Part shown: in pieces, positions 8,966-19,544 of the stretch
How the letters are laid out: each line of letters opens with the position of its first letter
Numbering within the stretch: position 1 is the stretch's first letter
Assembly (NCBI GenBank): GCA_003280295.1
Contig: QCFI01000008.1
Span: forward strand, 1-62,680
DNA from: Prochlorococcus sp. AG-363-C20
GTDB lineage: Bacteria > Cyanobacteriota > Cyanobacteriia > PCC-6307 > Cyanobiaceae
Length of the DNA: 62,680 bases
Reading direction: 5' to 3'
Position numbers and translations under genes: made by a program
The notes under the pieces: model-generated
What the model was told of the DNA's origin: nothing
Seen by the model: only the letters and a program-made list of their open reading frames with translations
Databases searched by the model: none

Positions 8966-9547
8966 ATGAGTAATTCTACTAGCTCAACTTCCAAAAGTGA
9001 CTCTGAATTAAACCTTTGCCATGACAATGATGAAGAAACTATGCCCAAAAGGCTTAAAGGAAGTGAACTTCTTGACTATATAGAAGTTCACCAAAGCATA
9101 GGCAATGATAACGGAGATAGTCTATGTATTGAAGCAGGTTATGGTACTTTTAATAAAGATGGAACAGCTACATGTAGATTAGACTTATTTAGTACAGAAT
9201 TAATTAAAGCAAAAAAAGAATCTCATACTTTAAATTCTCAAAAAAAAGCTCGTCAACACATTCTTAAAACCTACGACTTTAAAACATTAAAAATCATATC
9301 TGAACGAGGTTGCCTTTCCGGAAAGGCACATGCTCATTTGCAAATATCAGAAGACGAAAAGTTTTTTGATAAATATTCAGATGAAATCAAAGTTACTCTG
9401 GAGGATCATTTTGGCAGCAACTATCTATCAATCATAGAAGAAAGAGCCCTCATTAATGATTCACACTGGAAGCATAGAGCGGTTTGGAGGTTCATAGAAA
9501 TCATTGCCAACGATGAAATGGCCTTAAAAAATCAGAAGGGAATATGA
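8966..9547 (+). CDS. Hypothetical protein with cyAbrB-like N-terminal segment
   Basis: A 193-aa protein. Residues about 28-80 (KGSELLDYIE, then LCIEAGYGTFNKDG, then FSTELIKAKK) resemble the N-terminal half of cyanobacterial AbrB-like regulators, which read LTGxxLLxxV, then AxxCGY, then FxxALLxAKG. The C-terminal SpoVT/AbrB DNA-binding half is not evident; instead there is a Lys-rich, then acidic helical region ending WKHRAVWRFIEI. It may be a divergent regulator or partner. The assignment is by eye and tentative. Confidence 0.45.
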   Translation: MSNSTSSTSKSDSELNLCHDNDEETMPKRLKGSELLDYIEVHQSIGNDNGDSLCIEAGYGTFNKDGTATCRLDLFSTELIKAKKESHTLNSQKKARQHILKTYDFKTLKIISERGCLSGKAHAHLQISEDEKFFDKYSDEIKVTLEDHFGSNYLSIIEERALINDSHWKHRAVWRFIEIIANDEMALKNQKGI

Positions 9548-9865
9548 TTATAAATATAGCGAAATAAGATCTTAAATATAAAGATCAAGTTGGTTTTAAT
9601 TTATAGACTTTTTCTTTATTATAAGTCATAAATAAACTTGAAGAGGTCTATTGATATCTCTATTTAATTACACTTATAACTATAGTTTCTTATCGATAGG
9701 GTAAAATAATCTTCAAGATATTTAGATCTATATCATTGAGTATATTGGTTAATAGCTACGAAGAGAAAGCATTAAATATTAAACGAGTATCTTATATTGA
9801 TATTAATTAAATCATTATACCTTTGAAATCTCCCATTCATTTTCTATTTCTAGTAAAAATAAGTA
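9548..9865. other. Intergenic region downstream of ureC
   Basis: An AT-rich convergent spacer between the AbrB-N-like gene and ureC. I see no ORF or clear hairpin in it. Confidence 0.35.
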
Positions 9866-11575
9866 TCAAATCAGAAGATACCTTTGTGCCAAGGGGAGTA
9901 CCTCTGAAGGCTCACATGTGAGCAATTCTCCATCGGCAAAAACTTCATATGTCTGGGGGTCAACCTTAATAGATGGCAAAGCATCATTAGCCTGCATATT
10001 TTTCTTGGATATATTACGGGTATTTTTTACTGCCACACATTTTCTTTGTAGACCAAGTGAAGTAGGAATGTCATCATCTATTGATGCATTACTAAGAAAA
10101 TTTAAACAACTAGAGGCAATAGATGTACCAAGAGTTCCAAACATTGGTCTTCCATAAACTGGCTGAGGGGTTGGAATTGATGCATTGGCATCACCCATCT
10201 GAGCCCAGGCTATTGAGCCCCCTTTTATGACAAGCTCTGGCTTTACTCCAAAAAAACCTGGCTTCCATAACACCAAATCTGCAAGCTTCCCAACCTCTAT
10301 TGAACCAATGTAATCACTCATTCCATGAGCAATAGCAGGGTTTATTGTCACCTTTGCGATATACCGTTTCAAACGATTGTTGTCATTACGACTTGAGTCT
10401 TCGGAAAGCGTGCCTCTTTGCACCTTCATTTTGTGTGCAGTTTGAAAAGTTCGACTAATTACTTCACCTACTCTCCCCATAGCTTGGGAATCACTAGCAA
10501 TGATCGAAAAAGCTCCTAGATCATGCAAAATATCTTCTGCAGCAATTGTCTCCCGTCTTATACGTGATTCGGCAAAAGCAACATCCTCAGGAATTTTTGG
10601 ATCTAAATGATGACATACCATGAGCATATCTAAGTGCTCTTCAAGGGTATTGCGTGTGTATGGTCTTGTTGGATTGGTGCTACTTGGAAGTACGTTCAGC
10701 TCACCACAAATTTTTATAATGTCTGGAGCATGACCACCACCAGCGCCTTCTGTATGAAATGTGTGAATTGTTCGACCATCTATTGCTCTAATAGTGTCTT
10801 CTACAAAACCTGCCTCATTTAAAGTATCTGTATGAATACAAACCTGAACATCCATTAAATCAGCAACTTCTAAACAGCAATTAATAGATGCAGGTGTAGT
10901 GCCCCAGTCCTCATGAAGTTTTAAACCACAAGCACCAGCACGAACCTGTTCTTTTAATGCATTTGATGAGCTGCTATTTCCTTTCCCAAAAAAACCAAGA
11001 TTTACAGGTAGTCCCTCTGCTGCTTTTAGCATCCTTGCAATATGAAAAGAACCAGGTGTGCAGGTAGTAGCATTTGTTCCCGTTGCTGGGCCCGTTCCAC
11101 CACCAAGCATTGTGGTTATTCCACTAGCTATAGCTGTTTCTATTTGTTGAGGGCATATGAAATGGATGTGCGTATCAATGCCTCCAGCCGTAAGGATTAA
11201 ACCTTCTCCTGCTATCGCTTCAGTGCAAGGGCCAATAACTATAGTTACTCCTTCTTGAATATCAGGATTTCCCGCCTTTCCAATCCCATCAATCTTCCCA
11301 TCTTTAATACCTATATCAGCTTTAACAATTCCCCACCAATCCATAATCAAGGCATTAGTTATTACTGTATCTACAGCCCCTTCACTTCTAGTACGTTGAG
11401 ATTGTCCCATCCCATCTCTAATGACCTTCCCGCCACCAAACTTGACCTCATCACCATAAATTGTGTAATCATTCTCTACTTCAAGAATTAAATCAGTATC
11501 AGCCAAGCGCAATCGATCACCTATCGTTGGGCCATACGTTTCTGCATAGGCACGCCTAGAAATCAGGTAAGACAT
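9866..11575 (-). CDS. ureC: Urease alpha subunit
   Basis: The catalytic nickel subunit of urease, hydrolysing urea to ammonia and carbamate. The 569-aa protein is full length. It shows the nickel ligands in order: HIH (135, 137), the carbamylated lysine in GLKLHEDWG (Lys219), IHTD (His248), FHTEG (His274) and SDSQAMG (Asp362). The mobile-flap CHHL motif has Cys321. It is last in the ureDABC transcript, seven bases after ureB. Cytoplasmic. Confidence 0.98.
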   Translation of the reverse strand: MSYLISRRAYAETYGPTIGDRLRLADTDLILEVENDYTIYGDEVKFGGGKVIRDGMGQSQRTRSEGAVDTVITNALIMDWWGIVKADIGIKDGKIDGIGKAGNPDIQEGVTIVIGPCTEAIAGEGLILTAGGIDTHIHFICPQQIETAIASGITTMLGGGTGPATGTNATTCTPGSFHIARMLKAAEGLPVNLGFFGKGNSSSSNALKEQVRAGACGLKLHEDWGTTPASINCCLEVADLMDVQVCIHTDTLNEAGFVEDTIRAIDGRTIHTFHTEGAGGGHAPDIIKICGELNVLPSSTNPTRPYTRNTLEEHLDMLMVCHHLDPKIPEDVAFAESRIRRETIAAEDILHDLGAFSIIASDSQAMGRVGEVISRTFQTAHKMKVQRGTLSEDSSRNDNNRLKRYIAKVTINPAIAHGMSDYIGSIEVGKLADLVLWKPGFFGVKPELVIKGGSIAWAQMGDANASIPTPQPVYGRPMFGTLGTSIASSCLNFLSNASIDDDIPTSLGLQRKCVAVKNTRNISKKNMQANDALPSIKVDPQTYEVFADGELLTCEPSEVLPLAQRYLLI

Positions 11576-11582
11576 AGCAATC

Positions 11583-11900
11583 TCAATCCAAGGATCCGTT
11601 TATTAGGCCATTAAAACCATAAACACAACGCGAACCAGCAAAAGGTACAAGATTCACTTCGCGAAGGTCACCCGGTTCGAAACGAATAGCTGTCCCTGCT
11701 GGAATATCTAATCTTTTTCCTAGAGCAGCTTTTCTTTCAAAATTTAGAGCTTGATTTGATTCATAGAAATGAAAATGCGAACCAACTTGAATTGGTCTAT
11801 CTCCATTGTTTGAAACAACTAAAGTAGTTACTTGACGTCCTACATTTAGTTCTATCTCTCCTGGCTCAGGAATTAATTCACCGGGGACTAAAGGAGTCAT
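11583..11900 (-). CDS. ureB: Urease beta subunit
   Basis: The small structural beta subunit of urease, 105 aa, the normal length. It starts [19 protein letters not shown] and contains the typical [17 protein letters not shown] segment, and it packs around the UreC active-site dome. It lies between ureA and ureC with gaps under 10 bp, as expected for one transcript. No anomalies. Confidence 0.97.
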   Translation of the reverse strand: MTPLVPGELIPEPGEIELNVGRQVTTLVVSNNGDRPIQVGSHFHFYESNQALNFERKAALGKRLDIPAGTAIRFEPGDLREVNLVPFAGSRCVYGFNGLINGSLD

Positions 11901-11908
11901 AATAATTT

Positions 11909-12211
11909 TTAGCGAATTGGATCATGGAGAGTGACGAGTTTGCTCCCATCTGGGAAGACCGCCTCTATTTGCACTTCTTCAATTAATTCTGGAACCCCTT
12001 CCATTACTTGCTCTCGACAAAGCCAAGATGCACCTTCAGCCATCAATTCTGAAACAGTTTTACCATCGCGAGCACCTTCAAGGATCTGAAAACTAAGCCA
12101 AGCAATGGCTTCAGGATGATTTAGTTTCAAGCCTCGTTTTAATCTGCGTTCAGAAAGAAGAGCAGCTGTCACGACGAGTAACTTGTCTTTTTCCTGTGGA
12201 CTTAAATTCAT
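11909..12211 (-). CDS. ureA: Urease gamma subunit
   Basis: The structural gamma subunit of urease, 100 aa starting [14 protein letters not shown]. An in-frame ATG ten codons upstream (12241) gives a non-homologous extension, so the internal ATG that matches the family is chosen. Typical motifs are LNHPEAIA, the ARDGKTV loop and [14 protein letters not shown]. It follows ureD by 41 bp and is followed by ureB. Confidence 0.97.
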   Translation of the reverse strand: MNLSPQEKDKLLVVTAALLSERRLKRGLKLNHPEAIAWLSFQILEGARDGKTVSELMAEGASWLCREQVMEGVPELIEEVQIEAVFPDGSKLVTLHDPIR

Positions 12212-12252
12212 GAACTTAATTGAACAAATCCAGTTTGACAAATCAATAGTGT

Positions 12253-13188
12253 TCAGTCAGTTCTTATTGCACATAGTTTCGATGATGGGTTTTCTTGAAT
12301 AGGCCAAACTCTTAAGTTCAAGGGGCTGCTTAATTTGCGTAACTTACGAGTAAGAACCCAAATCCGAAAAAACCAAAATCTTGCTGCCTGACTTGATGCT
12401 CCTAGATAGCGAGCTGAAAGGCCATGATCGAGTGCGCTACAGCTCATTAGTCCTTCCAATTCAACACGTTCTGCAAGACAAGATTGAACAAGGTTTTCCA
12501 AACTTTCTTTTGAAACCCAAGTAGGTGCAATCCAAACAAGTGATCCGAAAACCGGTTTGTTTGCCATACCATGATCTGAAGAAAGAGCCTTACCACCAAG
12601 TTCCAGTTGATCAACAAACTCCCATTGCGTTTTACTTAGTTGATTTCTACAAATCTCAAGGCGAGAACGCCAACAACCCGCCCCTAAATTTTCCCCCGCG
12701 GAAGTTCGCCCTAAACGAACCACCTCAGCCCCAAAGAAACTTGAATCAGGATAGAGGTCAACACGCATCTTTTGTTCAAAAAGACTTTCCCCAAACATGA
12801 CAACCTCCTGAGGTAACCATTCCAAATCAGCGTCTTTTTCAATTTGAAAGTGGCAATTTTGTTTAGCCCATTTCCCTTCTGGATGAAGCCTTGAGAGGCC
12901 AACAGAACCATATACTTTCTGAGCTGCTGCTGTTGTCAACAAGCCACTTGTCCCAGGATCTGCAATTACTTTCAACGTCAGCTGGTCCCCTCCAACTAGT
13001 CCCCCAGCAGTATGAAGAATTGGGATCTCAAAACGTCCATCAACATCATTGCTACCCCTCATCAGTTTGAAAGGAGCACTACATCTACTCTGATGCGTGG
13101 TAAATGATTTCAATAAGCCTGGATGAATGGATTTCTTGAGCAATCTAAGTTCACAAATGCCATGCCAAGCAACGTCTTTTGTTTTCAT
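12253..13188 (-). CDS. ureD: Urease accessory protein UreD
   Basis: The urease maturation chaperone UreD (UreH), which with UreF and UreG inserts nickel into the apo-enzyme. The 311-aa protein includes the family signature region [14 protein letters not shown] and [11 protein letters not shown]. It is first gene of the minus-strand ureDABC transcript and diverges from ureE over 94 bp. Length is normal, and the start fits the family. Confidence 0.93.
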   Translation of the reverse strand: MKTKDVAWHGICELRLLKKSIHPGLLKSFTTHQSRCSAPFKLMRGSNDVDGRFEIPILHTAGGLVGGDQLTLKVIADPGTSGLLTTAAAQKVYGSVGLSRLHPEGKWAKQNCHFQIEKDADLEWLPQEVVMFGESLFEQKMRVDLYPDSSFFGAEVVRLGRTSAGENLGAGCWRSRLEICRNQLSKTQWEFVDQLELGGKALSSDHGMANKPVFGSLVWIAPTWVSKESLENLVQSCLAERVELEGLMSCSALDHGLSARYLGASSQAARFWFFRIWVLTRKLRKLSSPLNLRVWPIQENPSSKLCAIRTD

Positions 13189-13282
13189 AAAGTCATGATG
13201 AAACCTTTCCAGTAATGGACTATTTACAGAAAAAAAGACCTAATATTTTTTCATAGCTAAACAACCTATAAAAATCTAAGCC
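13189..13282. promoter_or_regulatory. Shared ureD/ureE promoter region
   Basis: A 94-bp divergent region between ureD and ureE. It contains an imperfect palindrome GTAATGGACTATTTAC (13212-13227), which is GTA-N10-TAC rather than the N8 spacing of an NtcA site. It may be a degenerate nitrogen-control site or chance. A TATAAA-like element lies at about 13268. Nitrogen regulation is inferred from the neighbouring genes. Confidence 0.3.
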
Positions 13283-13738
13283 TTGTCAGGATCAACTATC
13301 GTCTTAACGCATAGGCTTAAGACAAAAAGCCATAAAAAGGCTTTAATTCTCTCAATGTCTGCGGATGAGAGGAACTACTTACGTGGTCGTCGCCAGACTA
13401 CTTGTGGACAAGAAGTACTTCTTCAACTACCTAGAGAAGGAGTTTTAATGCATGGAGACTTATTAAGTGACGCAAAATCACACACTATTGTTTTAGTAAA
13501 AGCCGCTATCGAAGATTTACTTGTCATTCGATCTACTTCAATCTTGGAATTAACCAGAGCTTCTTATCATTTAGGTAATCGTCATGTAAATCTTGAATTG
13601 CACTCTAATGAGATTTATTTATTAGAAGATCCTGTCTTGGAAAATTTATTACTAATAAGAGGTCTTGAAGTTGAAAAGGTTAAAAAACCTTTTTTCCCAG
13701 AATTAGGGGCATATTCCCAATTAGGTCACAAGAGCTAA
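13283..13738 (+). CDS. ureE: Urease accessory protein UreE
   Basis: The nickel-delivery metallochaperone for urease, 151 aa with a TTG start at 13283 (no ATG gives a family-length protein). It contains the N-terminal UreE pattern (RRQTTCGQEVLLQLPREG) and the peptide-binding ASYHLGNRHVNLEL motif, which includes the nickel-binding His. The C-terminal His-rich tail of many UreE proteins is absent; it ends GAYSQLGHKS. First gene of the plus-strand ureEFG set. Confidence 0.9.
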   Translation: MSGSTIVLTHRLKTKSHKKALILSMSADERNYLRGRRQTTCGQEVLLQLPREGVLMHGDLLSDAKSHTIVLVKAAIEDLLVIRSTSILELTRASYHLGNRHVNLELHSNEIYLLEDPVLENLLLIRGLEVEKVKKPFFPELGAYSQLGHKS

Positions 13739-13746
13739 ACTATTCT

Positions 13747-14421
13747 ATGACTTCATTGGGAATGCTTCAGCTTGTAAGCCCAGCTTTACCAGTTGGCGCT
13801 TTTAGTTATTCGGAAGGACTTGAATGGCTTATACAAAAGGGGAAAATTTCAAATGAATCAAACATGTTTGATTGGTTGGAAGCAGAGCTTCTAAGAGGGC
13901 AACTGAGGCTAGAGGCTGCCGCTCAAACACCTATTCGACAAGCTCTAGAAAACTGGGACAAATCAAAATCTTCTGATGACAAAAAAATTGTTTATGAATG
14001 GAATGACTGGTTATTAGCTCTGCGAGACGCCTCTGAAATTCGAATGCAGCAACGTCAGATGGGTCAGTCGCTAATACAACTACTTGACGATTTAGGACAC
14101 CCATTACCAGATCGAGGTAAAAATCTAACCTGGCCCGTAGCTTGGGCATGGGGAGGCCTAGCTTGGCGTTTGTCAAAACTCGAAGTAATAGAAGGTTATC
14201 TCTATAGCTGGGTTTCGAATCAACTCAGTGCAGCAGTCCGATTAATACCCCTTGGCCCAACAAAAGCTCAATATTTGCAATGCAATCTATTTCCATTAAT
14301 CACTAAACAGGCCAAACTCCTGCTAGAGAAAGATCCACATCAAATCTGGACTGGAGATGTAGGTGCAACATTTGCTCAACTTTCTCATTCTGAACTTTAT
14401 TCACGACTCTTCCGAAGTTAA
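13747..14421 (+). CDS. ureF: Urease accessory protein UreF
   Basis: The UreF maturation factor, which acts in the UreD-UreF-UreG complex to check GTP-dependent nickel insertion. The 224-aa protein begins with [17 protein letters not shown], the family hallmark, and ends with a C-terminal [12 protein letters not shown] typical of UreF. It follows ureE by 8 bp and its stop overlaps the ureG start (TAATG), so translation is probably coupled. Confidence 0.95.
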   Translation: MTSLGMLQLVSPALPVGAFSYSEGLEWLIQKGKISNESNMFDWLEAELLRGQLRLEAAAQTPIRQALENWDKSKSSDDKKIVYEWNDWLLALRDASEIRMQQRQMGQSLIQLLDDLGHPLPDRGKNLTWPVAWAWGGLAWRLSKLEVIEGYLYSWVSNQLSAAVRLIPLGPTKAQYLQCNLFPLITKQAKLLLEKDPHQIWTGDVGATFAQLSHSELYSRLFRS

Positions 14422-15029
14422 TGACTAGTGCATTTCGCGTTGGTGTCGCAGGTCCAGTAGGATCTGGTAAGACAGCGCTTGTCGAAGCTTTATGTAAACG
14501 CTTACGAGATAAATGGAAGTTGGCTGTGGTCACAAACGATATATATACACAAGAAGATGCAAAATTCCTTACCAAGGTAGGAGCTTTAGAACCTGAGCGT
14601 ATTAGAGGAGTTGAAACAGGAGGTTGTCCACATACTGCAATCCGAGAGGATTGCTCAATCAATCGAGCTGCTGTTGAAGATCTTGAACAGCTTTTCCCTG
14701 ATCTCGATATTGTTTTCGTTGAAAGTGGAGGCGACAACCTCGCAGCAAGCTTTAGTCCAGAATTAGTTGATATGTGTATCTACGTTATAGACGTAGCTGC
14801 AGGAGACAAAATTCCACGTAAGGGTGGACCTGGTATCACTCGATCAGATTTACTTGTGATCAACAAAATTGATCTAGCTCATATGGTTGGAGCTAATCTA
14901 GATTTAATGCAACAGGACACTGTCCGAATGCGAGGAGACAAACCCTGGTGTTTTACCAATCTCCATAATGATGAAGGGTTAGAGCAAATAGTGAGTTTTT
15001 TGTCTCAACAGATACTAATTTCCAAATAA
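14421..15029 (+). CDS. ureG: Urease accessory GTPase UreG
   Basis: The GTPase that powers nickel insertion, 202 aa. Residues 11-18 (GPVGSGKT) form the P-loop; the [12 protein letters not shown] motif holds the Cys-Pro-His nickel-binding site, and NKIDLA is the guanine-specificity motif. The ATG overlaps the ureF stop by one base. This is the last gene before the urt operon, 100 bp upstream of urtA. Confidence 0.96.
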   Translation: MTSAFRVGVAGPVGSGKTALVEALCKRLRDKWKLAVVTNDIYTQEDAKFLTKVGALEPERIRGVETGGCPHTAIREDCSINRAAVEDLEQLFPDLDIVFVESGGDNLAASFSPELVDMCIYVIDVAAGDKIPRKGGPGITRSDLLVINKIDLAHMVGANLDLMQQDTVRMRGDKPWCFTNLHNDEGLEQIVSFLSQQILISK

Positions 15030-15051
15030 AACAACTGCATTCCTGAAAAAA

Positions 15052-15094
15052 GTTTCACTTGATACAAAACATGAGCTGAAACAGTAATTACATT
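15052..15094 (+). promoter_or_regulatory. Putative NtcA-class promoter of the urt operon
   Basis: The sequence reads GTT, eight bases, TAC (15052-15065), then 23 bases, then TACATT (15089-15094), 35 bp before the urtA ATG. NtcA-activated promoters have GTA-N8-TAC about 22-23 bases before a TAN3T box. The spacing fits well; the first half-site is one base off consensus. This would place urt under nitrogen-starvation control, as known for urea transporters in cyanobacteria. Confidence 0.45.
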
Positions 15095-15129
15095 TATAGG
15101 TTAAATGCAAAACAAAACATTTTTTAACC

Positions 15130-16419
15130 ATGTCTACTCCTAATCGAATTTTTTTAGGCCTGACGTCAATAGCCCTTGGTGCATCAATAACAGCATGTGG
15201 AAGCAACAATCAAGCTTCAAATTGTCCTGATTGCGATGATCAAGTAACTGTTGGAATTCTGCATTCTTTAAGTGGAACCATGGCCATTTCAGAGTCGACA
15301 CTCGTGGACACTGAGAAGATGGCAATCGAAGAAATTAATAAAGCAGGTGGTATTCAAATAAACGGAAAGAAATACGAAATCAAATACATCGTCGAAGACG
15401 GAGCTTCAGACTGGCCAACTTTCGCTGAGAAATCAAAGAAACTAATAGATCAAGACAAAGTTCCTGTGGTCTTTGGCGGTTGGACATCGGCTAGTCGTAA
15501 GGCCATGCTTCCCGTCTATGAAACGAAAGATGCCTTCCTTTATTATCCAATCCAATATGAGGGTCAGGAATGTTCAAATAATATTTTCTACACAGGTGCC
15601 ACTCCCAACCAACAATCAGAGCCAGCTACTGAGTTCATGTTTAAGCTCTCACCTGCTGCTGGCAAACCTTTCTTCCTTGTTGGTTCCGATTACGTATTTC
15701 CTCGTACCTCAAACACCATAACTAAAGAACAACTCAAAGCTCTTGGGGGGAAAGTGGTTGGAGAGGATTATCTACCTTTAGGTAATACAGAAGTTGCACC
15801 AATAATTGCAAAAATCAAGAAGGCCCTTCCTAATGGAGGTGTGATCATAAATACTCTGAACGGTGATCAAAATGTTGCTTTCTTTAAGCAGATTCAAGAT
15901 GTAGGAATCACTCCTCGTAATGGATATTACGTAATGAGTTATTCAATCGCTGAAGAAGAAATAAGCACTATCGGAGCGGACTTCTTGGAAGGACATTATG
16001 GTGCCTGGAACTATATGATGTCTATCAATACTCCTGCTTCCAAGAAGTTTGCGCGCAACTTCAAGAAAAGATGGGGCAACGACAGAGTTGTTGCTGATCC
16101 TCAAGAATCTGCATACAACATGGTCTACCTTTGGAAAGCAGCTGTAGAAAAAGCAGGTACATTTAATGACAATGCTGTTCGTAAAGCATTAATCGGAGTC
16201 AAGTTTGATGCCCCACAAGGTCCAGTTGAAGTAATGCCAAATCATCACCTTTCACAAACAGTTCGAATTGGGCAAATCACCTCTAATGGGCAATTTAAGA
16301 TCCTCCAATCAACTGATACTCCAATAGCACCTCAAGCATGGAACCAATACGAACCAAGTTCTAAAGGATATGCTTGTGATTGGACAGATTCTCAAAAAGG
16401 AAGAAAATATCGTCTCTGA
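15130..16419 (+). CDS. urtA: Urea ABC transporter substrate-binding protein
   Basis: The periplasmic urea-binding lipoprotein, 429 aa. The N-terminal signal ends ALGASITACGS with lipobox ITAC. The mature part has the family motif TVGILHSLSGTMAISE, followed by GGWTSASRKAMLP, and later a YYPIQYEGQECS segment typical of the UrtA class of branched-chain-like binding proteins. It heads the urtABCDE operon and sits beside the urease genes, supporting urea as the ligand. Confidence 0.95.
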   Translation: MSTPNRIFLGLTSIALGASITACGSNNQASNCPDCDDQVTVGILHSLSGTMAISESTLVDTEKMAIEEINKAGGIQINGKKYEIKYIVEDGASDWPTFAEKSKKLIDQDKVPVVFGGWTSASRKAMLPVYETKDAFLYYPIQYEGQECSNNIFYTGATPNQQSEPATEFMFKLSPAAGKPFFLVGSDYVFPRTSNTITKEQLKALGGKVVGEDYLPLGNTEVAPIIAKIKKALPNGGVIINTLNGDQNVAFFKQIQDVGITPRNGYYVMSYSIAEEEISTIGADFLEGHYGAWNYMMSINTPASKKFARNFKKRWGNDRVVADPQESAYNMVYLWKAAVEKAGTFNDNAVRKALIGVKFDAPQGPVEVMPNHHLSQTVRIGQITSNGQFKILQSTDTPIAPQAWNQYEPSSKGYACDWTDSQKGRKYRL

Positions 16420-16505
16420 TCTGAAATAGTCAAAATCTATTGAAATCAGGAAGGGCAAAATATTAGTAGCCCTTCCTTACTCTATTCAGACATTCACTTC
16501 TACTA

Positions 16506-17660
16506 GTGCAATTAATTATTGAAAGCCTATTCAATGGAGTAGCCATTGGCTCCGTGCTTCTAATTGCAGCTCTCGGCTTAGCAATTGTATTTGGTCTTAT
16601 GGGTGTGATCAATCTCGCTCATGGAGAGTTGATGATGCTAGGCGCCTACTCAACATATGTAACACAACTGATTTTTAAGTTGCCGGCGCTTAAACCTATT
16701 TATAACGCATATGTGATTGTTGCTATAGGAGTAGCTTTCTTAGTTAGTGCTGTAGTAGGAATCTTATTAGAGCGTTCAGTAATTAGACGTTTATATGGCA
16801 ATCCTTTAGAAACTCTGCTGGCGACTTGGGGAGTAAGCCTAATACTTCAACAATTTGTTAGGAGCGTACCTTTGGCTTATGGCACTGGTATTGCAATAGC
16901 TTTATTAACAGGTCTAATTCTTCCAATTCTATTACCCAAAAATTTGTATAAAAAAAATCGAGCTCATTTAGTAAAATTTGGAACTTGGTCTGTATCAGCT
17001 TTAATAGGAGTCATATCATCTAGTGGATTATCAGCAACTATCAGTAAACTAGGTCGGGCAAGTGCAAGAAATGTTGATGTAACTGCACCTGCTTGGATGC
17101 GAGGAGGATTTGAGCTATGGGGAATAACCTTTCCTATGACACGTCTAGTGATAATTGTGATAACAGGAATTGCAGTTTTATCTGTCACGTGGTTCCTTAA
17201 TCGCAGTGTCTGGGGAATTCGAATACGTGCTGTTACTCAGAACAGATCTATGAGTGATTGCCTGGGAATATCAACAGAAACTGTTGATGTTCTTACTTTT
17301 GGAATTGGTTCGGGACTTGCAGGGGTAGCTGGTGTTGCAATTTCTCTTTTAGGTTCAGTAGGACCAAATGTTGGTGGAAGTTATATCGTTGGCTGTTTCA
17401 TGGTTGTAGTGCTAGGAGGTGTAGGAAATCTAATGGGAACGATAATTGCCTCCTTTTGTATCGGTATTATTACTGATTTAATTGGTGCTGGTCGGTTACT
17501 GACAATCTGGCCTCAAATGCCAGCTCCATTGGCATCAGCCATAGACTTCTTCGCGACAACTAGCATGGCAAGAGTATTGGTCTTTGCGTTAATAGTAATT
17601 TTCCTTCAATTCCGTCCGGCTGGTTTATTCCCTCAAAAAGGACGCATGGTGGAGGCTTAA
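16506..17660 (+). CDS. urtB: Urea ABC transporter permease UrtB
   Basis: The first inner-membrane permease of the urea transporter, 384 aa, starting at GTG 16506. It is LivH-like: IVFGLMGVINLAHGELMMLG in the N-terminal half and the LAGVAGVAISLLGSVGPNVG segment near the C-terminus. It probably pairs with UrtC. It lies 86 bp after urtA and 4 bp before urtC. Confidence 0.94.
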   Translation: MQLIIESLFNGVAIGSVLLIAALGLAIVFGLMGVINLAHGELMMLGAYSTYVTQLIFKLPALKPIYNAYVIVAIGVAFLVSAVVGILLERSVIRRLYGNPLETLLATWGVSLILQQFVRSVPLAYGTGIAIALLTGLILPILLPKNLYKKNRAHLVKFGTWSVSALIGVISSSGLSATISKLGRASARNVDVTAPAWMRGGFELWGITFPMTRLVIIVITGIAVLSVTWFLNRSVWGIRIRAVTQNRSMSDCLGISTETVDVLTFGIGSGLAGVAGVAISLLGSVGPNVGGSYIVGCFMVVVLGGVGNLMGTIIASFCIGIITDLIGAGRLLTIWPQMPAPLASAIDFFATTSMARVLVFALIVIFLQFRPAGLFPQKGRMVEA

Positions 17661-17664
17661 ACCT

Positions 17665-18792
17665 ATGAAATTATCTCAAAATAATAGACGTTTGTTTAAG
17701 TTGGCTATAGGTTTAATAATCACTGCCTCAATAATTTCAGCTCCTGCAATACTTCCTGTCTTCAGGCTTAACCTGCTTGGTCGATACCTTTCATTAGCAA
17801 TAGTGGCACTTGGTGTTGATTTAATTTGGGGGTTTGCAGGTTTATTAAGTCTAGGACAAGGAATTTTTTTCACCCTTGGGGGCTATTGCGCTGCTATGTA
17901 TCTGCAACTCAATAGTTCAGCCGAGCTGCCTAATGGAATACCTGAATTCTTTGGACTATATGGGGTACAGAAATTACCTTTCTTCTGGGAACCATTTAAA
18001 TCATCATTTTTCACCCTAATCGCTATTTGGTTGATCCCTGCATTAGTAGCTGGGTTGCTTGGCTTTCTCGTTTTCCGCAATCGTATTAAAGGTGTTTATT
18101 TCTCAATTCTTACCCAAGCAGCTCTTTTAGTATTTTTTAATTTTTTCAATGGACAACAAAAACTGATAAACGGTACAAACGGTTTAAAAACAGATGTCAC
18201 TGAACTCTTTGGACAAATGGTGGGATCTGATTCTATGCAAAGATATTTCTTTTGGATTACAGCTTTATTGGTTGTATTAGCATGGATTTTTGCTCGATGG
18301 ATAGTCAGAGATCGTTTTGGAAATGTCCTAATAGCAATACGAGACGATGAACCAAGATTACGTTTCACTGGATACAATCCTACGTTCTTCAAAACAATCG
18401 TTTTTTCAATAGCAGGTGGACTAGCTGGTATTTCAGGAGCTCTCTATACAGTTCAATCAGGGATAGTTTCTCCACAATTTATGACAGTACCTTTCTCAAT
18501 TGAAATGGTTATTTGGGTTGCTGTCGGGGGTCGCGGGACCTTACTTGGAGCAATTCTTGGAGCAGTTGTTATCAACTACACCAAGAGTCTAGTGAGCGAG
18601 GCACTACCTGCAAGTTGGATGTTTATTCAAGGTGGCTTATTTATTCTTGTGGTCACCGCCTTACCTGAAGGCGTATTGGGATGGTTCCAAAATGATGGGC
18701 CTAAAAATCTACTTTCTAGATTAGGAATTGCACGACCGATTAGTACTTATCCAAGCCTTGAAATTGATGGTAAGGAAGAAGTGAAACCATGA
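17665..18792 (+). CDS. urtC: Urea ABC transporter permease UrtC
   Basis: The second permease, 375 aa, LivM-like. It has multiple membrane segments, the typical GFAGLLSLGQGIFFTLGGY motif and the cytoplasmic EAA-like loop NVLIAIRDDEPRLRFTGY, which contacts the ATPases. Its stop overlaps the urtD start (ATGA, 18789-18792), showing tight operon coupling. Confidence 0.95.
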   Translation: MKLSQNNRRLFKLAIGLIITASIISAPAILPVFRLNLLGRYLSLAIVALGVDLIWGFAGLLSLGQGIFFTLGGYCAAMYLQLNSSAELPNGIPEFFGLYGVQKLPFFWEPFKSSFFTLIAIWLIPALVAGLLGFLVFRNRIKGVYFSILTQAALLVFFNFFNGQQKLINGTNGLKTDVTELFGQMVGSDSMQRYFFWITALLVVLAWIFARWIVRDRFGNVLIAIRDDEPRLRFTGYNPTFFKTIVFSIAGGLAGISGALYTVQSGIVSPQFMTVPFSIEMVIWVAVGGRGTLLGAILGAVVINYTKSLVSEALPASWMFIQGGLFILVVTALPEGVLGWFQNDGPKNLLSRLGIARPISTYPSLEIDGKEEVKP

Positions 18793-19544
18793 GTAAGCCT
18801 CTACTAGAATTACGTCAAATATTTGTAAGTTTCGATGGTTTTCTTGCGCTTAATAATTTGAGCATTTCTCTTCAACCTGGAGAACTAAGAGCTGTTATTG
18901 GGCCTAATGGCGCAGGAAAAACAACTTTTCTAGATGTTATTACTGGGAAAGTAAGTCCAACGTCCGGGGAAGTGTTATTTAAAGGTTTCTCCTTGCTTAG
19001 AAAAAATGAACATCACATTGCGAGACTTGGCATAGGAAGAAAATTTCAAAGTCCACGAGTTTTTGAGAATTTAACGGTATTTGAAAACCTAGCTCTAGCT
19101 GTGAGCAAACCCAAAAGACCCCTTCCATTACTTTTGGGAAGAAATATCAATCGATATTCCGACCAAATTCATCATTTAATGAGCATTGTTAACTTACAAG
19201 CTCGAGCAAGTACAACTGCTGGATCACTTTCACATGGTCAAAAGCAGTGGCTAGAAATTGCTATGTTAGTCGGACAAGATCCTGACATGCTGCTAGTTGA
19301 TGAGCCAGTTGCTGGACTCACTGATGAAGAAACAGAACTAACTGCAGATCTACTAAAATCACTTGCTGGTGATCACACAGTTTTAGTAATAGATCACGAC
19401 ATGGAATTCATACGTCGTCTAAACAGCCCAGTCACGGTATTACATCAAGGCAATGTTTTATGCGAAGGTTCCATGCAAGAAATCCAACAAAACCCTGAAG
19501 TAATAGAGGTTTACTTAGGTCGACCAGAGGGAGGTAATTTGTGA
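18789..19544 (+). CDS. urtD: Urea ABC transporter ATP-binding protein UrtD
   Basis: A LivG-like ATPase, 251 aa. Walker A is GPNGAGKTT, the signature motif is LSHGQKQWLEIA, Walker B is DMLLVDEPVAGL and the switch His sits in LVIDHDMEFI. It overlaps urtC by four bases and urtE by four bases (GTGA), so the three are translationally coupled. It energises urea uptake together with UrtE. Confidence 0.95.
   Translation: MSKPLLELRQIFVSFDGFLALNNLSISLQPGELRAVIGPNGAGKTTFLDVITGKVSPTSGEVLFKGFSLLRKNEHHIARLGIGRKFQSPRVFENLTVFENLALAVSKPKRPLPLLLGRNINRYSDQIHHLMSIVNLQARASTTAGSLSHGQKQWLEIAMLVGQDPDMLLVDEPVAGLTDEETELTADLLKSLAGDHTVLVIDHDMEFIRRLNSPVTVLHQGNVLCEGSMQEIQQNPEVIEVYLGRPEGGNL

Noticed and set aside
13212-13227. 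NtcA box between ureD and ureE
   Set aside because: The half-sites are ten, not eight, bases apart, so it is kept only as a weak note on the promoter region.
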